Assembly: GCA_015057165.1 (NCBI GenBank)
Contig: SVEY01000013.1
Coordinates: 18,880 to 82,879 of the forward strand
Origin: Lachnospiraceae bacterium
Lineage (GTDB): Bacteria > Bacillota > Clostridia > Lachnospirales > Lachnospiraceae
Length of the DNA stretch: 64,000 nt
Direction of reading: 5' to 3'
The notes under the pieces were generated by a model that was not told where the DNA came from, made no database searches, and saw only the letters and a list, made by a program, of their open reading frames with translations. Both the position numbers and the translations under genes were made by a program. Positions 18,612 to 27,300 of this stretch are shown here, in pieces (position 1 is the stretch's first letter; each line of letters opens with the position of its first letter).

Positions 18612-20495
18612 TTATTTCTTATAAATAGCCTTTAACTTACATGTTGCAATACAAGCGCCACACTTAACACATTTCTCAGGATCAATTTCCATTGCAGGTA
18701 ATTTCTTACCAGGTGCAACATAATCCGTCTTCGAAATAGCGTCAGCCGGACAACCCTTAGCACACATACCACAGCCTACACATTTATCCTTATCAATAGC
18801 ATATTGCATCAAATTCTTACATACGCCAGCAGGACATCTCTTGTCTTGAATATGTGCAAGATACTCATCTCTAAAATGAGCAAGTGTAGAATTAATAGGA
18901 TTTGCACTAGTCTGTCCTAGAGCACATAAGGAGTTGGCTTTAACAGTCTTAGATAATTCTTCCAGTTCTTCTAAGTCTTTCATGGTACCATTGCCTTCTG
19001 TAATTCTTGTAAGAATTTCAAGCATTCTCTTAGTACCAATACGACAAGGAGAACATTTACCACATGACTCATCACAGATAAATTCCATATAAAACTTAGC
19101 AACATCAACCATACAGTTGTCTTCATCCATTACTATAGCTCCACCAGAACCCATCATAGAACCCTTAGCAACCAGGTTATCAAAATCAATTGGCTCATCT
19201 AAAAATTCTTTAGTAAGACATCCACCTGATGGACCACCTGTCTGAATTGCCTTAAATTCCTTACCATTAGGAATTCCGCCACCAATATCATATATAAGTT
19301 CTCTAAGAGTAGTTCCCATAGGTATCTCTACAAGTCCTACATTATTAATCTTACCACCAAGGGCAAATACCTTAGTTCCTTTAGACTTCTCTGTTCCAAC
19401 AGATGCAAACTCAGTAGCACCCTCTCTAAGTATAAATGGAACACATGCTAATGTCTCTACATTATTAACTATAGTTGGCTTGCCCCAAAGTCCAGAAACT
19501 GCTGGGAATGGAGGACGAGGACGAGGCATACCACGCTTTCCTTCAATGGAGTTAAGAAGAGCTGTCTCTTCACCACATACGAAAGCACCAGCACCAAGTC
19601 TTATATGAGCTCTAAAACTAAAGCCTGAACCCATAATGTCATCGCCAAGTAAGCCCTTTTCTTCCATTTGCTTAATTGCAATCTTAAGACGATTAACAGC
19701 TACAGGATATTCAGCACGAACATAGAAATATCCATTAGATGCACCAATTGCATAACCTGCAATAATCATTCCTTCAATTACGGCAAATGGATTTCCTTCT
19801 AGGATTGAACGATCCATAAATGCTCCCGGATCACCTTCATCACCATTACATACAACGTATTTCTCATCATTATCCTGATTAAGAGCAAACTGCCACTTTC
19901 GACCTGATGGGAAGCCACCGCCCCCACGACCACGAAGTCCTGCTTCTAGCACTTCATCCACAACTTCTTGCTGGCTCATAGAAAGAGCCTTCTTAAGACC
20001 TTGGAATCCTCCAAATCCAAGGGCTTCGTCTATATTCTCCGGATTAATAACGCCGCAGCCATGAAGTGCAACACGACGCTGCTTCTTATAGAAATTAATA
20101 TCATCCTGTTTTGCAACTTTTTCTTTAGTTGAAGGATCAACATATAACAATCTGTCAACTACCTGTCCACCGATAATATCTGTCTCAATAATCTCTTCAA
20201 CATCTTCCATCTTAACCAGACGATATAATGTGTCTTCTGGATAAATCTTAACAAATGGTCCCTGTGAGCAAAAACCAAAGCATCCAACCTGATTAACTGT
20301 TACTTTATCAGATAATCCTTTTTCCTCTACTAATTTCTCAAATTTCTCCCTAATATCAGCAGATTTAGAAGAAAGACAACCTGTACCACCACATAAAACA
20401 ATGGCACGCATACCATTTTTGCCAGATAGTTTTGCATCAAATGCGCTAGTACAATCATGTACTACATTATTCAAATCTTCTTTACTCTTAATCAT
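18612..20495 (-). CDS. hydB: NuoF-like NADH/FMN subunit of the [FeFe]-hydrogenase, HydB
   Basis: A 627-residue diaphorase subunit. The N-terminal thioredoxin-like [2Fe-2S] domain has CGGTGC and VGCFGFC. The NuoF core has the glycine-rich FMN/NAD site GLRGRGGGGFPSGRKW and DEGDPGAFMDRSILEGNP. A [4Fe-4S] motif CGKCSPCRIG follows, and two ferredoxin clusters at the C-terminus (CVGCGMCAKGC, CVKCGACIATC). This is the layout of bifurcating HydB rather than plain NuoF. It takes electrons from NADH and passes them to HydA. Its ATG overlaps the stop of hydC (TAATG), so translation is coupled. Confidence 0.94.
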   Translation of the reverse strand: MIKSKEDLNNVVHDCTSAFDAKLSGKNGMRAIVLCGGTGCLSSKSADIREKFEKLVEEKGLSDKVTVNQVGCFGFCSQGPFVKIYPEDTLYRLVKMEDVEEIIETDIIGGQVVDRLLYVDPSTKEKVAKQDDINFYKKQRRVALHGCGVINPENIDEALGFGGFQGLKKALSMSQQEVVDEVLEAGLRGRGGGGFPSGRKWQFALNQDNDEKYVVCNGDEGDPGAFMDRSILEGNPFAVIEGMIIAGYAIGASNGYFYVRAEYPVAVNRLKIAIKQMEEKGLLGDDIMGSGFSFRAHIRLGAGAFVCGEETALLNSIEGKRGMPRPRPPFPAVSGLWGKPTIVNNVETLACVPFILREGATEFASVGTEKSKGTKVFALGGKINNVGLVEIPMGTTLRELIYDIGGGIPNGKEFKAIQTGGPSGGCLTKEFLDEPIDFDNLVAKGSMMGSGGAIVMDEDNCMVDVAKFYMEFICDESCGKCSPCRIGTKRMLEILTRITEGNGTMKDLEELEELSKTVKANSLCALGQTSANPINSTLAHFRDEYLAHIQDKRCPAGVCKNLMQYAIDKDKCVGCGMCAKGCPADAISKTDYVAPGKKLPAMEIDPEKCVKCGACIATCKLKAIYKK

Positions 20496-20983
20496 TACGC
20501 GGCACCTCCTGCATTCCTATATGACTCTACAATTGTAGGAACTTTATCAACACTCATCTTAGGATATACTTTTCCATTAATAGATACAGCAGGAGCGATA
20601 CCACACGCACCTATACAACGAAGGGCATCTATAGTAAACATACCATCCTTAGTTGTCTCCCCAGGCTTAATATCTAATACCTCTGAGAACTTGTCTATTA
20701 TCTGCTGTGCACCTTTAACATAGCACGCAGTTCCAAGACAACATCCAATAATATATTTTCCCTTTGGCTCTAAAGAGAAAAACGAATAGAATGTTACCAC
20801 GCCATAAATCTCTGCAACTGAGATTCCTGTCTTGTCTGAGACAATCTGTTGAACTTCCAAAGGAATATAACCATATTCATTCTGGATATCACTTAAGATC
20901 ATCATAAGCGGTGTCTTCTCATCAACATATCTGTCACAGATTTCGTTAATGGTCTTAACACCATTCTCACTAATTCCTCCCAT
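20495..20983 (-). CDS. hydC: NuoE-like [2Fe-2S] subunit of the [FeFe]-hydrogenase, HydC
   Basis: A 162-residue thioredoxin-fold subunit with the NuoE ligand pattern: a first cysteine pair in CLGTAC and a second in CIGAC, about 40 residues apart. The preceding GVVTFYSFFSLEPKG is the family's conserved region. It is the first gene of hydCBA, with AGGAGG before the ATG. It is the smallest partner of the NADH-dependent hydrogenase and supplies its [2Fe-2S] relay. Confidence 0.93.
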   Translation of the reverse strand: MGGISENGVKTINEICDRYVDEKTPLMMILSDIQNEYGYIPLEVQQIVSDKTGISVAEIYGVVTFYSFFSLEPKGKYIIGCCLGTACYVKGAQQIIDKFSEVLDIKPGETTKDGMFTIDALRCIGACGIAPAVSINGKVYPKMSVDKVPTIVESYRNAGGAA

Positions 20984-21023
20984 AACTAACCTCCTAAATT
21001 AATTATTCAACTTATACGTTGTT

Positions 21024-21052
21024 ATCCCTGTAGAAATAGTATAACAAAAAAT
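21024..21052 (-). promoter_or_regulatory. Promoter/operator region upstream of hydCBA
   Basis: The minus strand carries TATACT (a plausible -10) and, overlapping it, the inverted repeat TTGTTAT - 15 bases - ATAACAA. Half-site spacing is about two helical turns. A regulator is suggested, but the spacing is wider than the usual Rex box, so no regulator is named. Confidence 0.35.
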
Positions 21053-21124
21053 ACAAAAAATTTTCACACTTTTTTTAAAAAACTTATTATAAAAGACACC
21101 TTAAAAGAATTGCGTAAATACGCA

Positions 21125-21168
21125 AACAATCCGGAAACTAATTCTATTATTTCAGTTTCCGGATTGTT
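21125..21168. terminator. Terminator between the EF-hand-like gene and hydC
   Basis: AACAATCCGGAAACT pairs perfectly over 15 bases with AGTTTCCGGATTGTT around a 14-base loop, flanked by T-rich and A-rich sequence. It ends the minus-strand gene at 21243. The small palindrome TTGCGTAAATACGCAA lies next to it. Confidence 0.65.
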
Positions 21169-21242
21169 ATTTAATTAACTAATTTCTGTCTTGCATTTTG
21201 TGACTTTATATTATGTGATTACACATAGTAAATGACCATGAT

Positions 21243-22262
21243 TTAGCTTACCAAATCAACATGCGCCATTGTTCCAGCACTTCCATCTTCATGAAGGAAC
21301 AAACCTGTCTTTCTAATTAAGGCATTAGTTTCATTATTATCATTATTTACAGAAAATGTTGTATCAACATTTCCCAGATATAATGCACCAATATCTTTGT
21401 CCTTAAGTGTATATAAAGTCTTAGTTCCATCGGCATTTACCTGCCATAGTCTAAGTTTATCGAACACTTCGTCAGCCTCATCTATCCAACCATTTTTATC
21501 TAAATCGTATGCAGACAAATCTTTGAAGCCATCTCCTGATGATGTTCCAAACAGTTCACTTCCATCATCAATCTCTCCGTTGCCATTCTTATCAAGGGCA
21601 AGAAAAGCACTTGTAGAACCAAGCATTGAAATCTCCTCTTTTTCTCCATCTGAATCTAGATCAAACTCGAATTTCATATCTTCAACACTCGTTGGATTAG
21701 AGTCAATATTTATAACAAGTGGATCTATATATCTTAGTCCCTGGGATACACTCTCACTATATTCTGAAGCAAAACTTCTACTCATTGTTACATCAATACC
21801 GAAATCAATCTCTCTTCCATCTGCAGTAACAACTTTTCCCTGAGTACTGAAACTAGTTGTTTCACTCTCAAAATAGCTACTTGTATGATTCATATTTATC
21901 ATATATTGCTTTGGTGTGTTCATACTGTATTTTGCTTCTAATTCAGCCAGACTTTCTGTACTTCCGCCCATTTGCTTATAAAAAAGCAATCTAAACAGAA
22001 AATTCATAGTTTGAAATCTGATAAGTGTAAGATCATCCTCAGATAGTCCATCGTAGTCAAACTTCGCCTCTTCTATACTTCCTGGGGCGTAGTTATTTGT
22101 TATCTCCTCTTGTTGTCCATTTCCTCCTAGCTGCTCAATAAAATCTTTGAAACCCTTCTTCTCCGGCTCCACTTGCTGTTTTGATACACTAAAGGTATCT
22201 GTCTGCCTTCTAATAAATGTTCTCTGGCTAGACATTGCCACCTGGCTTTGATTAATAATCAT
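21243..22262 (-). CDS. Hypothetical protein with EF-hand/dockerin-like calcium-binding loops
   Basis: A protein of about 339 residues and unknown function. The N-terminal half is polar and predicted helical. The C-terminal half contains calcium-loop-like repeats: DLDSDGEKEEIS, LDKNGNGEIDDGSE and YDLDKNGWIDEADE, spaced like thrombospondin type 3 or EF-hand loops. There is no signal peptide at the chosen ATG (22262), which has GGGAGGG upstream; the frame extends to 22292. Similar Clostridia proteins exist without an assigned role. It stands alone between terminators. Confidence 0.65.
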   Translation of the reverse strand: MIINQSQVAMSSQRTFIRRQTDTFSVSKQQVEPEKKGFKDFIEQLGGNGQQEEITNNYAPGSIEEAKFDYDGLSEDDLTLIRFQTMNFLFRLLFYKQMGGSTESLAELEAKYSMNTPKQYMINMNHTSSYFESETTSFSTQGKVVTADGREIDFGIDVTMSRSFASEYSESVSQGLRYIDPLVINIDSNPTSVEDMKFEFDLDSDGEKEEISMLGSTSAFLALDKNGNGEIDDGSELFGTSSGDGFKDLSAYDLDKNGWIDEADEVFDKLRLWQVNADGTKTLYTLKDKDIGALYLGNVDTTFSVNNDNNETNALIRKTGLFLHEDGSAGTMAHVDLVS

Positions 22263-22374
22263 ATTCTTCCCTCCCATTATAATAATGGGCATCCGTGCCT
22301 ATGCTTCCTTGCTTTATGCGAATTGCAATACAGAACAAATGAGAAACTATAGAATAAAGTCACAAATAACACGC

Positions 22375-22398
22375 AAAAAGGACGGGATAAACCCGTCC
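22375..22398 (-). terminator. Terminator of the patatin-CPBP operon
   Basis: On the minus strand GGACGGG - TTTAT - CCCGTCC is followed directly by TTTTT, a textbook intrinsic terminator about 60 bases past the CPBP-family stop. Confidence 0.85.
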
Positions 22399-22460
22399 CT
22401 GGTCTTCCATGATCTCGCCATTCCTTGGCATATTAAGTTACATTATTATTATCGACAATG

Positions 22461-23357
22461 CTAGGCATTATCATTAGTTTTTATTTTCTTAGATTTCTTA
22501 ACTAACACTACGCCTAGATACGCACCAGCCATTGCCATAAAGAATATTAGATAAAATGCAACAAGTGAACTACCTATTATACTTACATCATAAAATACAA
22601 GTCTTGTTACAGAGAATAACATATTGCATATTATTGGAATTATAATATTCTCCGTTCTATAATAAACATATCCAAGAATTAACCCAAACAAGAAATAATA
22701 AATCATCTGTGTTACATTCATTGTAAATATGCCGCAGAGAATAGCTTGCATTAAATTAGCCGCCATAAAATTCATTCTTCTTTCAGCAAAACCCAGTGTC
22801 AAACCTCTGAAAACAAGTTCCTGACATACTGGAGATAAAACCACAAAATAAATGAGAAAAATTACATTCATTATTCCAGATTCACCACTGCTAATTACCG
22901 AAACAATATCTACATATCCAGACAATAAATCAGGCTTAACCAACGCAACAAAATATGATATGTAAGTTGCGAATATTCCTACCCCAAGAGATATTAGTAT
23001 AACTCCTGGTATAATCTTCCAGTTTAATTGTCCTATGATTTTAATTTTATTCCTAAGAGATACATTAGCTGCATGAATTATCTCTTTTCTATACCATAGT
23101 AAAAAAACTATTACCAGAATAAATGTACTTACTACAGAAACAAGAAGTGTAAATTTATCTGAAGCAAGGGATGTCTGATAACCATTCATAAAATCATCAT
23201 ATGATCCACTTGAATAAGTATATCCTTTATAGAAGAATAACAACTGCCCCGCAAAAAGCTGTACCAATATTTGGACACATCCCATTATAGCAACTGGATA
23301 AATAAACTTTAGCAAGCTTTCGTTTTGGCCTAATCCATTTCTATTTTGTTCATTCAT
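22461..23357 (-). CDS. CPBP (CAAX/bacteriocin-processing) family membrane protein, divergent active site
   Basis: A 298-residue polytopic protein with about eight membrane segments. The intramembrane-protease motif 1, normally EExxxR, reads QELVFRG, so the first glutamate is replaced by glutamine. The downstream segment that usually carries an essential histidine reads PIICNMLFS, with cysteine at that position. It is therefore a CPBP-family member with two altered catalytic positions and may not be an active protease. It follows the patatin gene by 14 bases and shares its operon. Confidence 0.75.
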   Translation of the reverse strand: MNEQNRNGLGQNESLLKFIYPVAIMGCVQILVQLFAGQLLFFYKGYTYSSGSYDDFMNGYQTSLASDKFTLLVSVVSTFILVIVFLLWYRKEIIHAANVSLRNKIKIIGQLNWKIIPGVILISLGVGIFATYISYFVALVKPDLLSGYVDIVSVISSGESGIMNVIFLIYFVVLSPVCQELVFRGLTLGFAERRMNFMAANLMQAILCGIFTMNVTQMIYYFLFGLILGYVYYRTENIIIPIICNMLFSVTRLVFYDVSIIGSSLVAFYLIFFMAMAGAYLGVVLVKKSKKIKTNDNA

Positions 23358-23371
23358 AATATAATCTCACT

Positions 23372-24229
23372 TTATTTATTGATATATTCTCTTAATCTTG
23401 ACATCTTTGCTTTCGCCGATGCAACTCCATTATCATATAACATTTCCATAACTTCAGTATCAGTCTTATAAGTATTAAGGGGAATCAAAGGCGAAGGGTA
23501 ATATACGAAAGCCTTCCCTTCCTTCTCAAGTTTCTTAATCTTATAAAGGGAACGATTGTAATTAAGGTGTCGTCTGTCTAAGGCACGTTTTATATCAGGA
23601 TATTCCTTTAAGAAACGTGTATAAACGCGCTTATGCTTCTGGGGTCTCATAACATAGCCTCTAGGCTTAGACATTAACACAATAAACTTATCACAGCCAT
23701 CTTCAATCATCTTATTAATAGGAAGAGAATCTGCAACTCCCCCATCAAAATATTTTACTCCATCTATCTCAATAGGCTTACAAAGAGCCGGCAAAGCTGA
23801 ACTTGCCATAACCACTTCGTAATTATCTTTCTCCATATCTGACTTATCAAAATAAGTAGCTTTCCCTCTCTCGTTTGTTGCAACAACCGTAAGTTGGCAT
23901 GGGTTTTCAACTAAAGCTTCATAATCTAAGGGATCTTTGCCACCTGAATTAGATAAATCTCCGTAAATGTATTGTAGTCCAAATAAAGATCCGCTTTCTA
24001 CAAGGCTCTTAACCCCAAAATATTCTGGGTCCTTTGAATGTTCACAATAAAACCTCTTGTTGCGCCCCTTCTGCTTTGCAACAAAGGATGCTGCATTAGC
24101 AGAACCAGCAGATACTCCATAACAACTATCTATGTGAACATCTTCATCTAAGAATACATCTAACACTCCTGCCGAAAATGCGCATTTCATGCCACCACCT
24201 TCAACAAGAAGACCTACTTTATTAGCCAT
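23372..24229 (-). CDS. Patatin-like phospholipase
   Basis: A 285-residue cytoplasmic lipid acyl hydrolase of the patatin/RssA group. The oxyanion loop is GGGMKCAFSAG (residues 11-21), the nucleophile is S40 in GVSAG, and the catalytic aspartate is D162 in FDGGVAD. Such enzymes use a Ser-Asp dyad. There is no signal sequence. It is the first gene of a two-gene operon with the CPBP-family protein, so both may act in membrane lipid maintenance (inference). Confidence 0.9.
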   Translation of the reverse strand: MANKVGLLVEGGGMKCAFSAGVLDVFLDEDVHIDSCYGVSAGSANAASFVAKQKGRNKRFYCEHSKDPEYFGVKSLVESGSLFGLQYIYGDLSNSGGKDPLDYEALVENPCQLTVVATNERGKATYFDKSDMEKDNYEVVMASSALPALCKPIEIDGVKYFDGGVADSLPINKMIEDGCDKFIVLMSKPRGYVMRPQKHKRVYTRFLKEYPDIKRALDRRHLNYNRSLYKIKKLEKEGKAFVYYPSPLIPLNTYKTDTEVMEMLYDNGVASAKAKMSRLREYINK

Positions 24230-24283
24230 ATGACTTACTTCCTTCCTTACACAACTAACATATTATAGCACAGATTATTACAT

Positions 24284-24354
24284 AATTATAGAGTAATATG
24301 CCTTTCGAAACGTTAAGCTTTGCTTAGTTGAGAAAGGTATATTACTCTATAATT
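24284..24354. repeat. Long AT-rich inverted repeat
   Basis: Arms at 24284-24306 and 24332-24354 are 23 bases each with two mismatches, around a 25-base loop that holds a further small pairing. On the plus strand ATTATTTTT follows. It lies between the patatin gene (divergent) and tRNA-Leu. It could be an RNA hairpin or terminator, but no plus-strand gene precedes it. Confidence 0.6.
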
Positions 24355-24383
24355 ATTTTTACTACGTAAATATAAAAAAAGTG

Positions 24384-24412
24384 TTGAATAATTGATTAAG
24401 TTATGGTATCCT
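24384..24412 (+). promoter_or_regulatory. Promoter of the tRNA-Leu gene
   Basis: TTGAAT (24384-24389), a 17-base spacer, and TATCCT (24407-24412), ending 23 bases before the tRNA. Confidence 0.6.
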
Positions 24413-24434
24413 ATCATTCGTGTGAAAAACACGT

Positions 24435-24516
24435 GCGGATGTGGCGGAACTGGCAGACGCGCAAGATTTAGGTTCTTGTGTCTTCGGGCGTGCAGGTTCA
24501 ACTCCTGTCATCCGCA
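24435..24516 (+). tRNA. tRNA-Leu (anticodon UAG), integration target of the mobile element
   Basis: An 82-base class II tRNA. The acceptor stem GCGGATG pairs with CATCCGC, A is the discriminator, and no CCA is encoded. The anticodon loop reads TTTAGGT within CAAGA/TCTTG stems, giving anticodon UAG. A variable arm follows. A 14-base stretch from the anticodon loop (24467-24480) recurs at 32944-32957 with a second, diverged tRNA 3' half. So the 5' half here is chromosomal and the 3' half was brought by the element, which restores a functional gene. Confidence 0.93.
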
Positions 24517-24527
24517 TAAACCGTTGA

Positions 24528-24556
24528 AAACAGTGGGTTTCCCACTGTTTTTCTTT
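24528..24556 (+). terminator. Terminator of tRNA-Leu, supplied by the element
   Basis: AAACAGTGGG - TTT - CCCACTGTTT followed by a T-rich tract, 12 bases after the tRNA. Confidence 0.8.
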
Positions 24557-24591
24557 TCTTCAAAAATCATTGAAAAATCGCAAAAATCAAT

Positions 24592-24614
24592 AATTCCACT
24601 TAAAATTCCACTTT
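24592..24614. repeat. Left integrase arm-type direct repeats (putative)
   Basis: AATTCCACT at 24592 and AATTCCACTTT at 24604, 12 bases apart. The same pair recurs at 32781 and 32792 near the other end, also about one helical turn apart. This is the expected layout for sites bound by the N-terminal domain of a Tn916-type integrase. Confidence 0.5.
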
Positions 24615-24661
24615 GCTATGTCAAAAAGATGCTTTGCAGTTAAAAACGCGAGGTATTACTT

Positions 24662-25585
24662 ATGGACATTAAATTAAAAACCGGCAACAAGATTGTTGAT
24701 AAAGTTGGTGAGATGAATATTTCGGGAAATATTATTCCCGAAGCTTGGTATCATACTGTAATTAATAAGAACGGCAAACCAAATGTCCTTGCCATTCTAA
24801 TCCTAGCTGATATTGTCTACTGGTATCGCCCTACGGAACACAGAGACGAAATCAACGACAATGTTACATATGTTAAGAGATTCAATAGCGATGATTATCT
24901 TCAACGAAGCTACGATCAGATCACGGACAAATTCGGCGTCAGCAAAAAGCAAGCAAGAGATGCACTGATTGCGCTTGAAGATCTTGGTGTCATCAAAAGA
25001 CATTTTAGAAATGTTAATGTTTGTGGCATGACTTTATCCAATGTAATGTATCTTGAACTTAATCCTTTTGTATTAAAAGAACTAACCTATCCTGACGAAT
25101 CAGGAAATAAAGGTGTTAATAATTATGTAAACACCTCATTACATATTTGTAATGACCCTATAACAGAATCAGAATCACACATTTTCGAAAATGTAGACAC
25201 ATATACAGAGACCACTTCAGAGATTAATACAGAGATTATCACAACATCAGATTCAAAAATCGAGGTTATGGAAAAAGAGGATGTTGTTGTTGAAGAACTC
25301 CGAGGACTCTTATTCGACTATGAATTATCCGATCAGGATCTTCATGCTATAGCCAAAGCAGCTGATTATAATATGGCCAAATGCATTACCGCTATAAACA
25401 TACTTGAAGATCAAAAAGCTCAGATAAACAATGTTACGGGGTGGCTAATCCATGCTATCAGAAACAATTACAGACTCTCTAAGAAAGCAAAGATACGGAA
25501 GGTCAATTCCTTTAACAAATTCTCCGGACGAAAGTATTCTTCCGAAGACTTTGCCGACATGGAGAGACGCTTACTGTCTTCGTAG
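24662..25585 (+). CDS. Replication-initiator-like protein with a winged-helix domain
   Basis: A 307-residue protein typical of the first gene of Clostridia mobilizable elements. The N-terminal 140 residues look like a winged-helix DNA-binding domain (ILADIVYWYRP, then SYDQITDKFGVSKKQARDAL and LEDLGVIKRHF), as in phage and plasmid replication proteins. The C-terminal 110 residues are helical and contain VTGWLIHAIRNNY, which resembles the C-terminal helices of DnaD/RepA-type initiators. A role in replicating the excised circle is inference. A GAGGT site precedes the ATG. Confidence 0.65.
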   Translation: MDIKLKTGNKIVDKVGEMNISGNIIPEAWYHTVINKNGKPNVLAILILADIVYWYRPTEHRDEINDNVTYVKRFNSDDYLQRSYDQITDKFGVSKKQARDALIALEDLGVIKRHFRNVNVCGMTLSNVMYLELNPFVLKELTYPDESGNKGVNNYVNTSLHICNDPITESESHIFENVDTYTETTSEINTEIITTSDSKIEVMEKEDVVVEELRGLLFDYELSDQDLHAIAKAADYNMAKCITAINILEDQKAQINNVTGWLIHAIRNNYRLSKKAKIRKVNSFNKFSGRKYSSEDFADMERRLLSS

Positions 25586-25789
25586 CCGGGGTTCACTTAC
25601 TACCCCGGCGCAGCATACCCGGTTACGGCAAACTGCTTGGGGTAGTAAGGCAAGTTTCGCATAGTGGCAAGCCACTATGCTTAGCTTCAGCAAAAAGCCT
25701 TCGGCTTTTCGCTTCGCTAAACTTGCCAGGGGCTTCGCCCCTTGGAACCCCCGGCTTCGTATCACATTTTACAGAAAGGATAACACACT
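25586..25789. other. Probable oriT: hairpin-rich region before mobC
   Basis: About 200 bases with at least four inverted repeats. They are CCGGGG/CCCCGG near 25587; the perfect 9-base stem GCATAGTGG-CAAG-CCACTATGC at about 25658-25679, nested inside GGCAAGTTT/AAACTTGCC; AAAGCC-TTC-GGCTTT; and AGGGGC-TTC-GCCCCT. The position just upstream of mobC and the relaxase gene is where oriT normally lies in MobA/MobC systems. The nick site cannot be placed from sequence alone. Confidence 0.55.
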
Positions 25790-26164
25790 ATGGGTGAAGT
25801 AAAGCGTAAACGAAATAGATCCGTCACTATCCGTATGAATGATTCTGAATATTCCGACTTCAAAAACAGAGTTAAAGAATCCGGACTCACAGAACAATCT
25901 TATGTCATAGATGCAATCCAAAAAGCCAAGATTACATCTAATGATGAAATTGTTGTTCTTAAAAATATAAGCAAAACATTTTCGGAATATGTAAAACAAG
26001 TCCGAGGAATCGCAACTAACATTAACCAGATGGCACGTGTCGCCAACAGTCAAGGATTTCTTCCCGGGAGAAATACTCTTAATCAATTATCAAAAGATAT
26101 TAGCGACATCCGAAAGGATGGTGAACAGGTATGGCAATTAATAAGGTCGTCAATACATCCGTGA
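25790..26164 (+). CDS. mobC: MobC-type mobilization accessory protein
   Basis: A 124-residue relaxosome protein. The basic N-terminus (KRKRNRSVTIRMNDSEY) is a ribbon-helix-helix DNA-binding segment. The C-terminal part contains the MobC family signature RGIATNINQMARVAN. It would bind oriT and help the relaxase nick. The relaxase start lies 34 bases inside the end of this gene, a typical mobCA overlap. Confidence 0.9.
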   Translation: MGEVKRKRNRSVTIRMNDSEYSDFKNRVKESGLTEQSYVIDAIQKAKITSNDEIVVLKNISKTFSEYVKQVRGIATNINQMARVANSQGFLPGRNTLNQLSKDISDIRKDGEQVWQLIRSSIHP

Positions 26165-27300
26165 AAAGTCATGGTGCTATGAACAATGTCTTGGAATATG
26201 TTCTTCAAGATGAGAAAATCAAAGAAGGCTATGTTACAGTTACCGGACCATATAATGAAGACGAAATTGATTACAAAAAAATATATCAGTCTTGGATTGA
26301 AGAAAAAAGGCTATGGGATAAAGATAATGGCAGGATGTATGCTCATAATATTATTTCATTTCATAAGGACGAAAAAGTAACGCCCTGTGAAGTTCTTGAT
26401 ATAGGGAAAGAATTTGCAGATAAATTCTTCGATGGTCACCAATGTGTTATTAGCGTACACCAAGACAAAGATCACTTGCATTGTCATATCGTCACCAATA
26501 GCGTGTCCTATATAGATGGCATGAAACTTCATCAGACCAAACACGATCTACAGAAGCAAAAGGACTTTACAAATAACCTCTGTCTTGAACGTGGACTTAC
26601 AGTCGCAGAAAAAGGTCATCACTTCGACGGTTCTGAAATTGCGCAAGGTGAAATAACATCTTGGAGCAGGGACAAATACAGCCTACTCACGAGCGATTCC
26701 AAGAAGAGTTATGTTGCTGAATGTGCCATCGCCATAGTTAATACACTTCCTAATTCTCGTTCTCGAGATGATTTTATATCAGGCATGCAAAAACTTGGAT
26801 GGGCTGTCAAATGGACTGATAATCGCAAGCATATTGTCTATACAAATGAGAACGGGGATAAAGTTCGTGACACTAATATAGAAAAAACGTTTATCGGAAT
26901 GAAAGCTAATAAGGAGGCTTTGGAATATGAATTTACAAGACAAAATGAAATCAAATCCGGAAGAATCAACTCAGAAAACCAAGACGCAGAACTCGACAGA
27001 TATTATAGAGAAATCGAGTCAGCAGTTGGAGACAGCAGAACTACTGGGAAAGCAATCGGAAGCCATAAGAACTCTAAAGACGCAACTGGTAGAGCAAAGA
27101 ATCGAATACGAAGAAGAGATTCAGGCAGTCACATCCGAGAATTCAAATCTAAAGAAAACACTGAAAGAAGTCGACAAAATAATACGCTCTCAAGACAAGC
27201 AAATCGCTCAATTCAAGAAAAATTACGTGTCGCGGAAAGATTATGTGATTCTAAGCCACCAAAAATCATACGCACAAGAGAAAGCGAACTCAGCTTATAA
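26131..27300 (+). CDS. MobA/VirD2-type relaxase
   Basis: A 389-residue DNA relaxase that nicks oriT and pilots the strand. The three-histidine metal motif is HQDKDHLHCHIV, about residue 111, and the N-terminal catalytic region has the invariant-type opening MAINKVVNTSVKSHG. Residues 150-240 are linker and helical. From about residue 265 the protein is very polar and basic; that part is encoded over another reading frame (26927-27445). The relaxase is short for the family, as is common in small mobilizable elements. Confidence 0.9.
   Translation: MAINKVVNTSVKSHGAMNNVLEYVLQDEKIKEGYVTVTGPYNEDEIDYKKIYQSWIEEKRLWDKDNGRMYAHNIISFHKDEKVTPCEVLDIGKEFADKFFDGHQCVISVHQDKDHLHCHIVTNSVSYIDGMKLHQTKHDLQKQKDFTNNLCLERGLTVAEKGHHFDGSEIAQGEITSWSRDKYSLLTSDSKKSYVAECAIAIVNTLPNSRSRDDFISGMQKLGWAVKWTDNRKHIVYTNENGDKVRDTNIEKTFIGMKANKEALEYEFTRQNEIKSGRINSENQDAELDRYYREIESAVGDSRTTGKAIGSHKNSKDATGRAKNRIRRRDSGSHIREFKSKENTERSRQNNTLSRQANRSIQEKLRVAERLCDSKPPKIIRTRESELSL

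Noticed and set aside
21024..21052. A Rex box upstream of hydCBA.
   Set aside because: The half-sites fit but the gap is 15 bases, wider than known Rex operators; kept only as an unnamed repeat.
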